From Desulfobulbus sp. (GTDB lineage: Bacteria > Desulfobacterota > Desulfobulbia > Desulfobulbales > Desulfobulbaceae), in contig JAAYDD010000264.1 of NCBI GenBank assembly GCA_012729435.1, forward strand, positions 1 to 46,790: a stretch of 46,790 nt of DNA, in the 5' to 3' direction. Of the stretch, positions 16,854 to 25,832 are shown one piece after another (the first letter of the stretch is position 1; each line of letters opens with the position of its first letter). Below the pieces are notes generated by a model, which did no database searches, was not told the DNA's origin, and saw nothing but the letters and a program-made list of their open reading frames with translations. Made by a program: the position numbers and the translations under genes.

Positions 16854-17696
16854 ATGCATCAGAATAAACTGACCATCCCTGACATCAAAAACCGCAAGCA
16901 CGGTACTCCCATCTCTGAACTGACCGCCTATGATTATCCGTGGGCCAGACTGGTTGATGGTGCGGGAATCGATATCGTGCTGGTGGGCGACAGCTTGGGT
17001 ATGGTGGTCTTGGGATACCCGGACACTGTCTCCGTTACCATGGAGGAGATGATTCATCATACCAAGGCTGTGGTTCGAGGGGTGAAACGGGCCCTCGTGG
17101 TCACCGACATGCCGTTTGGTTCGTACAACAGCTCCATTCAGGAGGCTATCCGTAATGCCACCCGTCTTCTCAAGGAGGGGCGGGCAGATGCGGTCAAGGT
17201 CGAAGGGGGGGTGGAGATGGCTGATACCGTGGCCGCCATTGTGCGGGCAGGTATTCCGGTGCAGGGGCATATCGGGCTTACCCCGCAGACCGCCACCAGT
17301 CTTGGCGGGTTTAAGGTTCAGGGGAAGAGTGCCCGGGCCGCCAAACAGCTCATCGAAGATGCGCGAGCCCTGGAAGACGCCGGGTGCTTTTCCGTGGTGC
17401 TGGAGGCGATTCCTGCCCCTCTGGCCGAACACATCACCAGAGAGATCACTATCCCCACCATCGGTATTGGTGCCGGGCCGGGCTGTGACGGGCAGGTCCT
17501 GGTCATCCATGACGCAGTCGGTCTTTATGACCGTTTTACCCCGAAGTTTGTCAAGCAGTACGCCAAACTCAATGAGCCGGTTGTCAGAGCCCTGGAACAG
17601 TACAAGGCGGATGTGGAAAGCCGCGCCTTTCCGGCAGCTGAACACAGTTTCACCATGAAACCCGAGGAGATGGACAAACTGCTCCAGCTGTACTGA
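16854..17696 (+). CDS. panB: 3-methyl-2-oxobutanoate hydroxymethyltransferase
   Basis: 280 residues with AGGAGG seven bases before the ATG. It adds a hydroxymethyl group from methylene-tetrahydrofolate to ketoisovalerate to make ketopantoate. Motifs are SELTAYDYPWARLVD, VGDSLGMV (metal Asp), TDMPFGSY (metal Asp), VKVEGG (catalytic area Lys and Glu), HIGLTPQ, LEAIP and TIGIGAGPGCDGQVLV. All family hallmarks are present. It acts one step before PanE and is the second gene of the panE-panB pair. Confidence 0.97.
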   Translation: MHQNKLTIPDIKNRKHGTPISELTAYDYPWARLVDGAGIDIVLVGDSLGMVVLGYPDTVSVTMEEMIHHTKAVVRGVKRALVVTDMPFGSYNSSIQEAIRNATRLLKEGRADAVKVEGGVEMADTVAAIVRAGIPVQGHIGLTPQTATSLGGFKVQGKSARAAKQLIEDARALEDAGCFSVVLEAIPAPLAEHITREITIPTIGIGAGPGCDGQVLVIHDAVGLYDRFTPKFVKQYAKLNEPVVRALEQYKADVESRAFPAAEHSFTMKPEEMDKLLQLY

Positions 17697-17718
17697 AGCG
17701 TACAGAAGGCCTCCTGCA

Positions 17719-17767
17719 ATCCCGGGCCTCAGACAGACCTGCGACCGGGATGAGCTGCCGTTTTTTT
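17719..17767 (+). terminator. Possible terminator after panB
   Basis: ATCCCGG (17719-17725) and CCGGGAT (17745-17751) form a perfect 7-base stem, followed nine bases later by seven T (17761-17767). The gap between stem and T-run is longer than usual, so this is only a fair candidate. It lies 22 bases after the panB stop. Confidence 0.4.
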
Positions 17768-17856
17768 ACCGTGCCTGCAGAAGCGAAGAATCCTCACCGG
17801 TGCCGGTCGGACCGGGTGCGGTGTCCGGCAGCTTCTCCCTGATACGGGCGATGTGT

Positions 17857-19203
17857 TCAGCGTATATATCCCCAGCTTTGCAGGCGTGAGTAGGCGTACT
17901 TGGCCTGCTCGCCGGAGCGGACTTTTTGCAGGAAGCTGTGATAGTGAGAAGCAGCATCCTGCTGTCTGTTCATATGCTCGTAGCAGTAGCCTTTATAGAA
18001 GATAACCTGCGGGTTTCCCGGCAGCAGACGATCGTACTCTCCCAGGGAGCGGAGAGCCTGATCGTACTTTTTACCGTTGATCAGGCTGATTGCCAGCAGG
18101 CTGTGGCCCCTGGGTTCGGTCGGATAGACGCCTGTGGCCCTGCGGGCATACTGTACGGCACCGGCCGTGTCTTTGAGCGCCATCTGACAGGATGCCATCA
18201 TCACAAGAGCTGTGTAATCTTGAGGCGCAGTCTGCAGCGCTGCGGCAAACTGCTCTTTGGCAGCCTGATACTGTTTTTTACCCATGGCGGTACTGCCGTT
18301 TTGCAGGGCCAGAACAGCCGGCTTGATTCGACGCAGACCGGCGGTGTTGTCCATATAACGTTCCCGCTGGATCACGCCGCCCCGTGATGCCTGATAGGTG
18401 GTGGCCACAGCCTGTCTCGCCGTGGCCAGGCGTTCGTTGCTCATCGGGTGGGTGGCAAACATCAGTTCTATGGCGCTCGGGTTCCGTTGTTTGTTCCGAT
18501 TGAGCACCTCCATGAGTTTCACCATGCCATCGGCACTGTATCCGGCCCTGACCATGTACTCCATGCCAAGGGCATCGGCCTCTCGCTCATTATCACGGCT
18601 ATAACTCGCCAGAAGCGCACCGGCTCCAAGACCGCCCAGCTGCTGCACCAGATCCGAAGCGCCGCCATAGCCTGCAACGCTGGTGGCCACAGTCGCTCCG
18701 GCCATAAGCAGGTTGGCGATCATGCCCTTGCTCGCCTGCTGAGCAGAATGACGTGCACAGACATGACCGATTTCATGTCCTAAAAGGGCGGCCAGCTCAG
18801 CTTCGCTTTCCAGTTCAACCAGCATGCCTCTGGTCACGGCTATGGAGCCGCCGGGAAAGGCATAGGCGTTGAGGTAGGCGGCGTTGACCCCGCGAAAGGA
18901 GAACGGCATCTGAGGACGATGGGAGCGCATTGCCAGCTCACGGCCGACCCGGGCTATGTAACTGTTCACTGCGCTGTCCTGGAGAACGCCGTAGTCCTCA
19001 GAGAACTGGTAGGGGGCTCGTTGACGGTCGATGGCAATCTCCTCGTTTTCCGACATCATCATCAGCTGCTGCCGGCCGGTGACCGGATTGACCGCGCAGC
19101 TGCTGAGAAGCTGTCCGACCGTGAGGGCACCGGTGCCCAGACCGAGCAGTTTAAGGAGCTGTCGTCTGTTTATAAGAGGTTGCGCACTTTTGCATATGGA
19201 CAT
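17857..19203 (-). CDS. Lipoprotein M48-family metalloprotease with TPR region (BepA/LoiP-like)
   Basis: 448 residues from an ATG with GGAGGAAAGGAC directly upstream. The signal sequence has a twin arginine (residues 13-14), a hydrophobic core and the lipobox LLSSC, so Cys36 is the likely lipid anchor. The protease domain follows: NAYAFPGGSIAVTRGML, the zinc site HEIGHVCARHSA and the third ligand in NEREADALGMEYM. A conserved THPMSNER closes the catalytic part. From about residue 300 to the end there are several tetratricopeptide-like repeats. This matches periplasmic quality-control proteases of outer-membrane protein assembly. A membrane-anchored periplasmic location is inferred. Confidence 0.9.
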   Translation of the reverse strand: MSICKSAQPLINRRQLLKLLGLGTGALTVGQLLSSCAVNPVTGRQQLMMMSENEEIAIDRQRAPYQFSEDYGVLQDSAVNSYIARVGRELAMRSHRPQMPFSFRGVNAAYLNAYAFPGGSIAVTRGMLVELESEAELAALLGHEIGHVCARHSAQQASKGMIANLLMAGATVATSVAGYGGASDLVQQLGGLGAGALLASYSRDNEREADALGMEYMVRAGYSADGMVKLMEVLNRNKQRNPSAIELMFATHPMSNERLATARQAVATTYQASRGGVIQRERYMDNTAGLRRIKPAVLALQNGSTAMGKKQYQAAKEQFAAALQTAPQDYTALVMMASCQMALKDTAGAVQYARRATGVYPTEPRGHSLLAISLINGKKYDQALRSLGEYDRLLPGNPQVIFYKGYCYEHMNRQQDAASHYHSFLQKVRSGEQAKYAYSRLQSWGYIR

Positions 19204-19386
19204 GTCCTTTCCTCCAGAGGCCGTTTAAAACCCATGTCGTGTCGTTTGCTCATCTGTACTTGTCCGGCTTGTCTCTTCAGTCCTCCGCCGCACACCTGAG
19301 CATAAGACATGCTGTCCGGCTGAGTTGATCCTGCTGCGGCTTTTGTGTCTTCAACGGACCTTTGGCGGAGGTGCAGCCCCGGGTTC

Positions 19387-20727
19387 TTACAGCTTTTTGA
19401 TGAGCTGGTTGGCCGCTGTCAGGAGCGGATCCCAGGTTGGACCAAAAGGCGGCGCATAGGCCAGGTCATTCTGATAAAATTCGGTCACAGTCATCTTTGC
19501 CAGCAGTGCGACCGCCGCAGCGTTGATACGGTGCGCCACCTGATCCGTCCCGGTGATCTGCACACCGAGCAGGCGTCCGGAAGTACGGTCACCGACCATG
19601 GCCACGTGGATGGGCTGTGCTCCGGGATAGATTCCGGCCCGGGACCTGGAACGGATGACGGCACTGACCGGGTCGAACCTTGCCTTCTCCGCCTCGTGTA
19701 CCGTGAGTCCGGTTCGGGCAATCTGCATGGAGAACACCTTGAACACCGCTGTACCGGCTATGCCCGGCAAGGTGACCTGACCGCCGCAGACGTTGTCCGC
19801 CACCGCCCAGCCGGCGCGATTGGCACGGAGAGCGAGGGGAATCCAGGTTTTCTTGCCGGTCACCAGATGGTAGCTGTCGGCACAGTCACCGGCTGCAAAG
19901 ATGAGAGGGTCTGAGGTGCGCAGACTGTGATCAACGGCAATTGAGCCGCCGACACTCAGCTCAAGACCGGCATCCTCTGCCAGGGAGGACAGAGGCTCCA
20001 CACCGATGGCCACAATGACGAGGTCAGCGTTGAGACGGAGCTGACCGGCAACCACCTCAAGATGGTCATCCACGGCAACGATCTGTTCAATTGCATGACC
20101 GTCGTAAAGATCTGCCCCGTTGGCCAGCAGGTGTTCCCTTACCGGTTCGGCCAGTTCCCGGTCCAGCCAGGGTAAAAGTCCTGCTCTGGGTTTGATCAGA
20201 TCAACTTTGAGTCCCCGTTTGCTGAGGGCCTCTGCCATCTCGAGAGCAATGTATCCCATGCCGATGATAACAGCCCGCCGGGCCTGCCGTTCATGGAGAA
20301 AGGTTTTAATCTTTCTGCCGTCAACCAGATTTTTAACGACAAAGACACCCTCAAGGTCGCATCCCGGAATATCGGGCCGTATGGGTTTGGCACCGGTGGC
20401 GATGAGCAGTCGGTCGTATTCAACACTGAAGGGTGTGCCTTCTGCAGTGCGGCCGTGCACTGCTCTGGCTGTGCGGTCAATTCGTTCCACCCTGTGTCCG
20501 GTGCGCAGGTCAATTCCGAATTTGTCGATAAAAGTCGAAGCGCTGCGCACCACCAGATCCTCGATGACTCTGTCCGGATCAGCAATATTGTAGGGAATGT
20601 TGCAGGCACTGTAGGAAACATCCTGACCCATTTCAAGGACAACGATCTCCAGGTCCGGATTGTTCCGCCTGGCCCGACTGGCGGCACTCATGCCGGCCGC
20701 ATCACCACCTATAATGACAAAACGCAT
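19387..20727 (-). CDS. FAD-dependent pyridine nucleotide-disulfide oxidoreductase (CoA-disulfide reductase/NADH oxidase type)
   Basis: 446 residues; GGAGG lies seven bases before the ATG. FVIIGGDAAGMSAASRARR is the FAD-binding motif. YSACNIPY holds the single redox Cys typical of CoA-disulfide reductase, NADH oxidase and NADH persulfide reductase relatives. AVIIGMGYIALEMAEAL is the NAD(P)H-binding fold, IFAAGDCAD the second FAD contact, and the C-terminal dimerisation domain is complete. No rhodanese domain is attached, unlike some persulfide reductases of the group. Likely substrates are CoA disulfide, persulfide or oxygen; sequence alone does not decide. Confidence 0.88.
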   Translation of the reverse strand: MRFVIIGGDAAGMSAASRARRNNPDLEIVVLEMGQDVSYSACNIPYNIADPDRVIEDLVVRSASTFIDKFGIDLRTGHRVERIDRTARAVHGRTAEGTPFSVEYDRLLIATGAKPIRPDIPGCDLEGVFVVKNLVDGRKIKTFLHERQARRAVIIGMGYIALEMAEALSKRGLKVDLIKPRAGLLPWLDRELAEPVREHLLANGADLYDGHAIEQIVAVDDHLEVVAGQLRLNADLVIVAIGVEPLSSLAEDAGLELSVGGSIAVDHSLRTSDPLIFAAGDCADSYHLVTGKKTWIPLALRANRAGWAVADNVCGGQVTLPGIAGTAVFKVFSMQIARTGLTVHEAEKARFDPVSAVIRSRSRAGIYPGAQPIHVAMVGDRTSGRLLGVQITGTDQVAHRINAAAVALLAKMTVTEFYQNDLAYAPPFGPTWDPLLTAANQLIKKL

Positions 20728-21044
20728 AGTCTGCCTCCATTTACCGTACCGGCTTGTGTTAAATGATCAAAGGCATCTGCTGCGTGACTGGCAGCAGGGA
20801 GCGAACAGTGGTCCGGAAGAAACGCAAACAGGGTTCCATAAAATATGCCGGCCGTCAAGGATTGGTGCGGGGGCGAAAGCTGATTGTGCCGGAGGTGTTT
20901 GGCAAAGGGAGACTGGCGGCGGGTTGAGCGCAGAAAACCGGATTCAGCCTTTGCACCGGTACTCTGCCTGATCAGCGGATATCCGGTTTCGTCGGCTGTA
21001 CGGTCTGAACACGCAATGCAACAGACAGTACAGTGTCTGTTCGG
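20728..21044. other. Intergenic region, 317 bases
   Basis: Lies between the flavoprotein start and the tautomerase stop, both minus strand. Nothing coding is supported. The tautomerase-proximal end holds the hairpin listed at 21020-21041. The rest should contain the promoter of the flavoprotein gene, but I saw no box pair good enough to name. Confidence 0.4.
21020..21041 (-). terminator. Hairpin three bases after the tautomerase stop
   Basis: AACAGACA and TGTCTGTT form a perfect 8-base stem with a 6-base loop immediately after the last gene of the cobalamin cluster. There is no T-run, so it is not a canonical intrinsic terminator. It may protect the mRNA 3' end or act with Rho. Confidence 0.4.
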
Positions 21045-21251
21045 TCAGCGACGGGTTTTCTGTCGGAGCAGGGTTACCTGCTCGCCGCCGATTCCCCAGT
21101 TATCGGTATCCACCTCATCAATAACAACCACCGTGGTGGCGGGGTTTTTATTGAGAACATCCTGCAGTAACCGTGTTACGCCGGATATGAGAGCCGCCTT
21201 CTGTTCAGAGGTTGCGCCTTCCCTTGTGATTTTGATGTTGACATAGGGCAT
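21045..21251 (-). CDS. 4-oxalocrotonate tautomerase family protein
   Basis: 68 residues starting MPYVNIKITREGATSEQKAAL, so after Met removal Pro is the N-terminal catalytic residue of this superfamily. The rest (VTRLLQDVLNKNPATTVVVIDEV) fits the short beta-alpha-beta fold of about 60-70 residues. GAGAGGAA precedes the ATG. These enzymes shift keto-enol double bonds; the substrate here is unknown. It starts 45 bases after cbiH on the same strand and may be the last gene of the cobalamin transcript, although no known corrinoid role exists for it. Confidence 0.88.
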   Translation of the reverse strand: MPYVNIKITREGATSEQKAALISGVTRLLQDVLNKNPATTVVVIDEVDTDNWGIGGEQVTLLRQKTRR

Positions 21252-21296
21252 TGTCTGTTCCTCTCTGTGAGATGTCGTCTGATCGCTGCAGACTGT

Positions 21297-22067
21297 TTAA
21301 AGGCCGTATTTGCGACTGTACCCCCGCGGAGTGATCATCTTGTCCCGCCAGACAAACGTCTGCGAGTTCCCGATGATCACTGTCGTCTGCATGCCGATGT
21401 CCTCATCCAGCATTGCTGCCAGGGTTGTCAGGCGGACAGTCTCATGCTCACGGGTGGCGCCGCTGACGATACCCACCGGTGTATCCGGCGCACGGAAAGC
21501 AAGCATGATGTCGCGGGCTCGTACGATCTGATCAGTGCGTTTTTTTGATTTCGGGTTGTAGATGACCACCACAAAGTCAGCCGGAGCAACCGCCTCAAGA
21601 CGCTGTTCGATCAGCTCCCAGGGAGTCATGAGGTCGGAGAGACTGATGGCGGCAAAATCATGCATGAGCGGTGCCCCGAGGATGGCTGCACAGGCGTTGA
21701 GAGCCGCAATGCCGGGGATGATGTCGATCGGTACCGTGGTGTCCATGGTCCGGGCAAGTTCAAAGACGAGTCCCGCCATGGCGTAGATGCCGGGGTCGCC
21801 GCCGCAGACCAGAGCCACACGCTGCCCCCGGTCGGCAAGTTCCAGGGCTTTGCGGCAACGGTCAATCTCCTGCATCATGGCTGAGGAGAGGACGGTACTC
21901 TCAGGATTGAGGCAGTCCCGGACCAGATCGAGATAGGTCCGGTATCCGACGACCACCTCTGCCTCTTCCAGGGCGGTCCGGGCTCTTGGAGCCATGAGAT
22001 CCACGGCGCCGGGACCGATGCCGACGACGGTGAGTATTCCCTTTGTACTGTGTTCTGCGGTTGTCAT
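21297..22067 (-). CDS. cbiH: Cobalt-precorrin-3 C17-methyltransferase, ring contraction (CbiH)
   Basis: 256 residues from the ATG at 22067, which overlaps the cbiG stop as ATGA; an upstream extension to 22142 lies inside cbiG and is unlikely. It methylates C17 and contracts the ring in anaerobic cobalamin synthesis. The SAM-dependent tetrapyrrole methylase motifs are GIGPGAVDLMAPRARTAL, CGGDPGIYAMAGLVFE, DIIPGIAALNACAA and YNPKSKKRTDQI, the last typical of CbiH/CobJ. It is the last cbi gene of the cluster. Confidence 0.93.
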   Translation of the reverse strand: MTTAEHSTKGILTVVGIGPGAVDLMAPRARTALEEAEVVVGYRTYLDLVRDCLNPESTVLSSAMMQEIDRCRKALELADRGQRVALVCGGDPGIYAMAGLVFELARTMDTTVPIDIIPGIAALNACAAILGAPLMHDFAAISLSDLMTPWELIEQRLEAVAPADFVVVIYNPKSKKRTDQIVRARDIMLAFRAPDTPVGIVSGATREHETVRLTTLAAMLDEDIGMQTTVIIGNSQTFVWRDKMITPRGYSRKYGL

Positions 22068-23113
22068 GATGCTGTGAGTTCCTGTGTTGAAACGGTGAAT
22101 GGATCGGCGATTTCCGCCACGGCAGTGGTGACATCTGCCCATTTTATTTTCGGAACAAGGAGGACACTGCCCGGCCCCGCACTGAGCAGAGCTGCGGGTT
22201 CTGCCACTCCCTTGGCTCCGGTGGCCCGCTGTACCGCCGGTGAGATACTGACTCCCTCAACGTCGTTGAGCTTGTCTTTGCTGTAGAAATCAAGGGGCAG
22301 ATGGAACCTGCGGGCGTATTCGCACAGTCCGGCTTCGTCCTGTTTGAGATCAATGGAGGCCAAGCGGGCAATGGCCTGGAGCGCCAGATCATGTTGCCGG
22401 CAGGTTGACCTGACAGCATCGGCAATCGCCTCGGCGGATGTACCCCGGTTGCAGCCGATACCGACCACAAGGGCCCGTGCAAAAAGGAGGGTGCCCGGGA
22501 AAGCCGTGTCGGTTCTGCTGCTGATGCACAGGTCTGCCCGGGACCGGTCGGTTATCTGCCTGAGATCTTCCGGAAGGTCCGGCAGGGGGTACTGACTCCA
22601 CAGGGTAACGTAGCCCCGATCGACCAGTCGTCCCATGGTACGGGTCAAAGCACCGGAGCTGGCCGCAGTCAGCCGCCACTGCCGGCACCAGAGGTCAAGG
22701 GCGGTGTTCCCGAGAACATCGGAAGCCGTGGTTATGACCGGCCGGCCGCCGGTGATTCCGGCCACCCGTATCGAGAGTTCATTGGCGCCCCCGATATGGC
22801 CGGACAGCAGAGAGATGGCGAAACGACCCAGCTCATCGCAGACCACTATCGCAGGGTCGTGGTATTTGTCCCGGAGGAGTGGGGCAATGGTGCGGACAAC
22901 AATGCCTGTGGCCATGATGCAGACAATCTCAGCATACAGATGCCAGACCTCTTCCACCACGGCAGCAAGCCGGCCTTTGCAGGCAAAGAAGTCACCGTTC
23001 AGCCGGTCGGCCAGGCGGCGTCCGAGTTCACACCCGCCGCGACTGATCGCCAGCACGGCACAGCGCCGGCCCGACCCGGTATCAGCGGTACTCGTGGGAG
23101 AAGTTGTGGGCAT
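22064..23113 (-). CDS. cbiG: Cobalt-precorrin-5A hydrolase (CbiG)
   Basis: 349 residues from the ATG at 23113. CbiG opens the delta-lactone ring and releases acetaldehyde, a step specific to the anaerobic pathway. The N-terminal part has IMATGIVVRTIAPLL and DPAIVVCDELGRFAISLLSGHIGGANEL, both characteristic. The C-terminal CbiG/CobE domain has VVGIGCNRGTSAEAI and VAEPAALLSAG. It overlaps cbiF by 32 bases and cbiH by 4, so translation is coupled on both sides. Confidence 0.94.
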   Translation of the reverse strand: MPTTSPTSTADTGSGRRCAVLAISRGGCELGRRLADRLNGDFFACKGRLAAVVEEVWHLYAEIVCIMATGIVVRTIAPLLRDKYHDPAIVVCDELGRFAISLLSGHIGGANELSIRVAGITGGRPVITTASDVLGNTALDLWCRQWRLTAASSGALTRTMGRLVDRGYVTLWSQYPLPDLPEDLRQITDRSRADLCISSRTDTAFPGTLLFARALVVGIGCNRGTSAEAIADAVRSTCRQHDLALQAIARLASIDLKQDEAGLCEYARRFHLPLDFYSKDKLNDVEGVSISPAVQRATGAKGVAEPAALLSAGPGSVLLVPKIKWADVTTAVAEIADPFTVSTQELTAS

Positions 23114-23861
23114 AGAGCTTGGATGCGGTGGTGATCCCGTCAGCCAGCGCCGGACCGACCACGATCATGGCGGTTTTTTTGATGTTTGACCCCTCTACCT
23201 GTCCGGCGATATCGGCGAGTGTCCCGTGCAGGATCTGTTCGTCCGGCCAGCTTGCCCGTTCAACCACGGCAACAGGGGTGTGGAGCGGATAGCCTCCGAG
23301 AGTCAGTTCTTCAACCACCGACCTTATCATCGAGACACTCAGAAAAATACACATGGTTGCCTGAGCCTGGGCCAGGCGGTGCAGAGATTCCCGTTCCGGC
23401 ACCGGCGTCCGGCCGGCCTGGCGGGTCAGGATCACTGTCTGGGTGATCTCCGGAACGGTGAGTTCTTTTTTGAGTGCCGCAGCTGCGGCAAAGGCGGAAC
23501 TGACCCCCGGCACCACCTCATAGGGAATCTGCATCCGGTCAAGCCACTGCATCTGTTCCCGGATGGCCCCGTAGATGGACGGATCACCGGTGTGGAGCCG
23601 TACCACCCGCAGACCGGCGGCGTATCCGTCCACCAGTAACCCCATGATCTCCTTGAGATCAAGCGCAGCGCTGTCGTGGCACACCGCTTTTATACCGTTG
23701 AGCAGTTCAGGATTGACCAGGCTGCCGGCGTACACCACGATATCAGCGGTGTCCAGCAGGCGGCGTCCCTTGAGGGTGATCAGTTCCGGGTCACCCGGAC
23801 CTGCACCGAGGAACACCACAGGATGACGAGTGCCTTCACATTGCGGATGCTTTGCTTCCAT
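23082..23861 (-). CDS. cbiF: Cobalt-precorrin-4 C11-methyltransferase (CbiF)
   Basis: 259 residues from the ATG at 23861; the frame extends to 23957 inside cbiL without a good start. The enzyme transfers a methyl group from SAM to C11 of cobalt-precorrin-4. Motifs are FLGAGPGDPELITLKG, YAGSLVNPELL, LHTGDPSIYGAIREQM, EVVPGVSSAFAAAAAL and TVILTRQAGRTPVPE, the CbiF/CobM pattern. It overlaps cbiL by 26 bases and cbiG by 32. Confidence 0.95.
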   Translation of the reverse strand: MEAKHPQCEGTRHPVVFLGAGPGDPELITLKGRRLLDTADIVVYAGSLVNPELLNGIKAVCHDSAALDLKEIMGLLVDGYAAGLRVVRLHTGDPSIYGAIREQMQWLDRMQIPYEVVPGVSSAFAAAAALKKELTVPEITQTVILTRQAGRTPVPERESLHRLAQAQATMCIFLSVSMIRSVVEELTLGGYPLHTPVAVVERASWPDEQILHGTLADIAGQVEGSNIKKTAMIVVGPALADGITTASKLYAHNFSHEYR

Positions 23862-24627
23862 CAGATACCTGTACCTTCTTTTTGCGAATGACCATGGTGG
23901 AGAAGTAGTGGAGTTTCTGCCCGCGCGCCTGACGAACATCGGTATACACCCGTTCATCGGGAAGGCCGGATCGTTCGGTCAGTACCGCACAGTCCACAAG
24001 TCCGAGCTCTTCAAGGAGATCGATCAGGGCATCAATGCGGCGGTGCACCTTCATCAGCACCACGGCATCCATGGTGACGAGGATATCCCGCAGACGATCA
24101 TCTTCAAAGGCGGCCGGTACCACAGCCAGGACATCGTCACCCAGAGCCAGAGGGCTGGACTGTGACGCGGCGCAGGCAGCCATGGCAGTGATGCCCGGAA
24201 TCACCGTGACGTCTGTGTGCGGCCGTTGCTCCTGGATCATGGCGAGGAGGTAGAAGGCCGTGGAGTAGAGGGTGACATCCCCCAGTGTGGGAAAGGCCAC
24301 ATCCTCGCCGCGGTCCAGATACCGCATGACCTCGTCTGCGGACTGCCGCCACGCGTTCAACAGCTGTTCGTCGGTTTCCTGCCCGAGGTAGACTTTTTTC
24401 ATGGGGAAGCAGAGCGAAAGGACGGTGCGGCCGGTATCCGGCACCATCTGTTCTGCGATCTGACGGGCACTGCTTGTTCCGTTCTGTCTGGCTGACGGCA
24501 CGGCCCATACCCGGGTTTGGCTCAGAACACGGACCGCCTTACAGGTCATGAGCTCAGGATCTCCCGGGCCGACACCGACCAGGTACAGATGACCGTTTTG
24601 TGAGGAAAGAGGAGAAACGTTGTTCAT
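23836..24627 (-). CDS. cbiL: Cobalt-factor II C20-methyltransferase (CbiL)
   Basis: 263 residues; the ATG overlaps the cbiET stop as ATGA. It adds a methyl group at C20 of cobalt-factor II (cobalt-sirohydrochlorin), the first methylation after CbiK. LYLVGVGPGDPELMTCKAVRVL is the SAM-binding start, FPTLGDVTLYSTAFYLL the substrate region and VTVIPGITAMAACAA the second glycine-rich loop. Length and motifs fit CbiL/CobI. Confidence 0.94.
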   Translation of the reverse strand: MNNVSPLSSQNGHLYLVGVGPGDPELMTCKAVRVLSQTRVWAVPSARQNGTSSARQIAEQMVPDTGRTVLSLCFPMKKVYLGQETDEQLLNAWRQSADEVMRYLDRGEDVAFPTLGDVTLYSTAFYLLAMIQEQRPHTDVTVIPGITAMAACAASQSSPLALGDDVLAVVPAAFEDDRLRDILVTMDAVVLMKVHRRIDALIDLLEELGLVDCAVLTERSGLPDERVYTDVRQARGQKLHYFSTMVIRKKKVQVSDGSKASAM

Positions 24628-25832
24628 GGGCTGCCTGTGATAAGGGTTATGGGATTGAGACTCTTCACGGTACGATCGGGATAGTGCTGCCGGGTAACGG
24701 CGAGCGTGCTGGCGTGTACCTGGAGGCCGAGCTTCTGCAGACAGGTGATGGCCGTTGTCGCGGTCTGTTCAAGCACGGCGCTTATGACGATTTTTCCTTC
24801 AGGTTTGAGCCGGGCGGTTGCGGCGGTGAGAATCGCCTCCAGCCGTCCCCCGCTGCCTCCGACGAAGATGCGATCCGGATCCGGCAATCCGGCAAGTATT
24901 TCCGGTGCCTCGCCGTTGACCGGTGTGACGGAGTAGCTGCCGTAGCGGCGTATGTTGGCGCGGATATTTTCCAGCTCTTCCGCCTTCTTTTCAATGGTAT
25001 AGACGGAAAGGTCCGGACAGAGATGAGAGGCCTCAAGAGAGACTGATCCGGAGCCGCCGCCGATGTCCCAGAAAATGCCGGTGCGAGGAAGCTGCAAACG
25101 GTGCAGGGCAGCGGCACGGATTTCATCCTTCGTGATCAGGCCCCGGGAGTGCTGAATATCGTTTTCAGAAAGACCGAAGCAGATTTCACGGGGCTGTGCC
25201 GGTTGTTCAATAAGCACCATGTTCAGGGGGCTGAAGGTTCGGTCTGCCATGTCAGCCAGTGGGCCCTCGATCAGTTCCTCGTCGGGCAGCCCCAGGTTTT
25301 GTGCCACTCGCATGTGAAGGGCAGCAAGACGTTCATGGTCGCCGCAGTCTTCCAGTCGTCTGATAAGCTGTGCCGCGATCCGGTCCGGAGTATTCCTGCT
25401 GTCGGTGAACAGGAGCGTTTTTGGACGGCGCAGTACCTGACCTGTGATGTTGTCTGCTGAGCGGCCATGCAGACTGAGGACAGCCAGGTCGTCCCAGGGA
25501 ACACAAAAACGCGAGCAGGCCAGCTGGGCGGCTGACAGAGCCGGATGAACACAGATCCGGTCCGGGCCGAACCGGTCAATGAGAAGACGGCCGATACCGA
25601 AGAACAGGGGGTCGCCACTGGCCAGAATCGCCACATCGCCCATGACCAGGAGCTCCTCGACCTGGTTCAGCATGGTCACCACCGGGCTGATATCGATGAG
25701 CAGCACCGGAATATCGGCAACAAGCGGTTGATGGCGGCGGGAGGCGGCTATGGCACAGCAGTGACGTAAAATTGCCCACTGCCTGCTGTCGAGCTCTGTA
25801 CCGCTGATACCGATCAGTTCAATGCGTGACAT
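24624..25832 (-). CDS. cbiET: Fused cobalt-precorrin-7 C5-methyltransferase and C15-methyltransferase/decarboxylase (CbiE-CbiT)
   Basis: 402 residues from the ATG at 25832, with AGGAG six bases upstream. Residues 1 to about 200 form a CbiE-type tetrapyrrole methylase (IELIGISGTELDSRQW, LASGDPLFFGIGRLL). From about 215 a CbiT-type Rossmann methylase follows (GLITKDEIRAAALHRL, FWDIGGGSGSVSLEAS, PDRIFVGGSGGRLE). The two together methylate C5 and C15 and decarboxylate the C12 acetate. The fusion equals aerobic CobL and is common in many lineages. It overlaps cbiD by 14 bases. Confidence 0.95.
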   Translation of the reverse strand: MSRIELIGISGTELDSRQWAILRHCCAIAASRRHQPLVADIPVLLIDISPVVTMLNQVEELLVMGDVAILASGDPLFFGIGRLLIDRFGPDRICVHPALSAAQLACSRFCVPWDDLAVLSLHGRSADNITGQVLRRPKTLLFTDSRNTPDRIAAQLIRRLEDCGDHERLAALHMRVAQNLGLPDEELIEGPLADMADRTFSPLNMVLIEQPAQPREICFGLSENDIQHSRGLITKDEIRAAALHRLQLPRTGIFWDIGGGSGSVSLEASHLCPDLSVYTIEKKAEELENIRANIRRYGSYSVTPVNGEAPEILAGLPDPDRIFVGGSGGRLEAILTAATARLKPEGKIVISAVLEQTATTAITCLQKLGLQVHASTLAVTRQHYPDRTVKSLNPITLITGSP

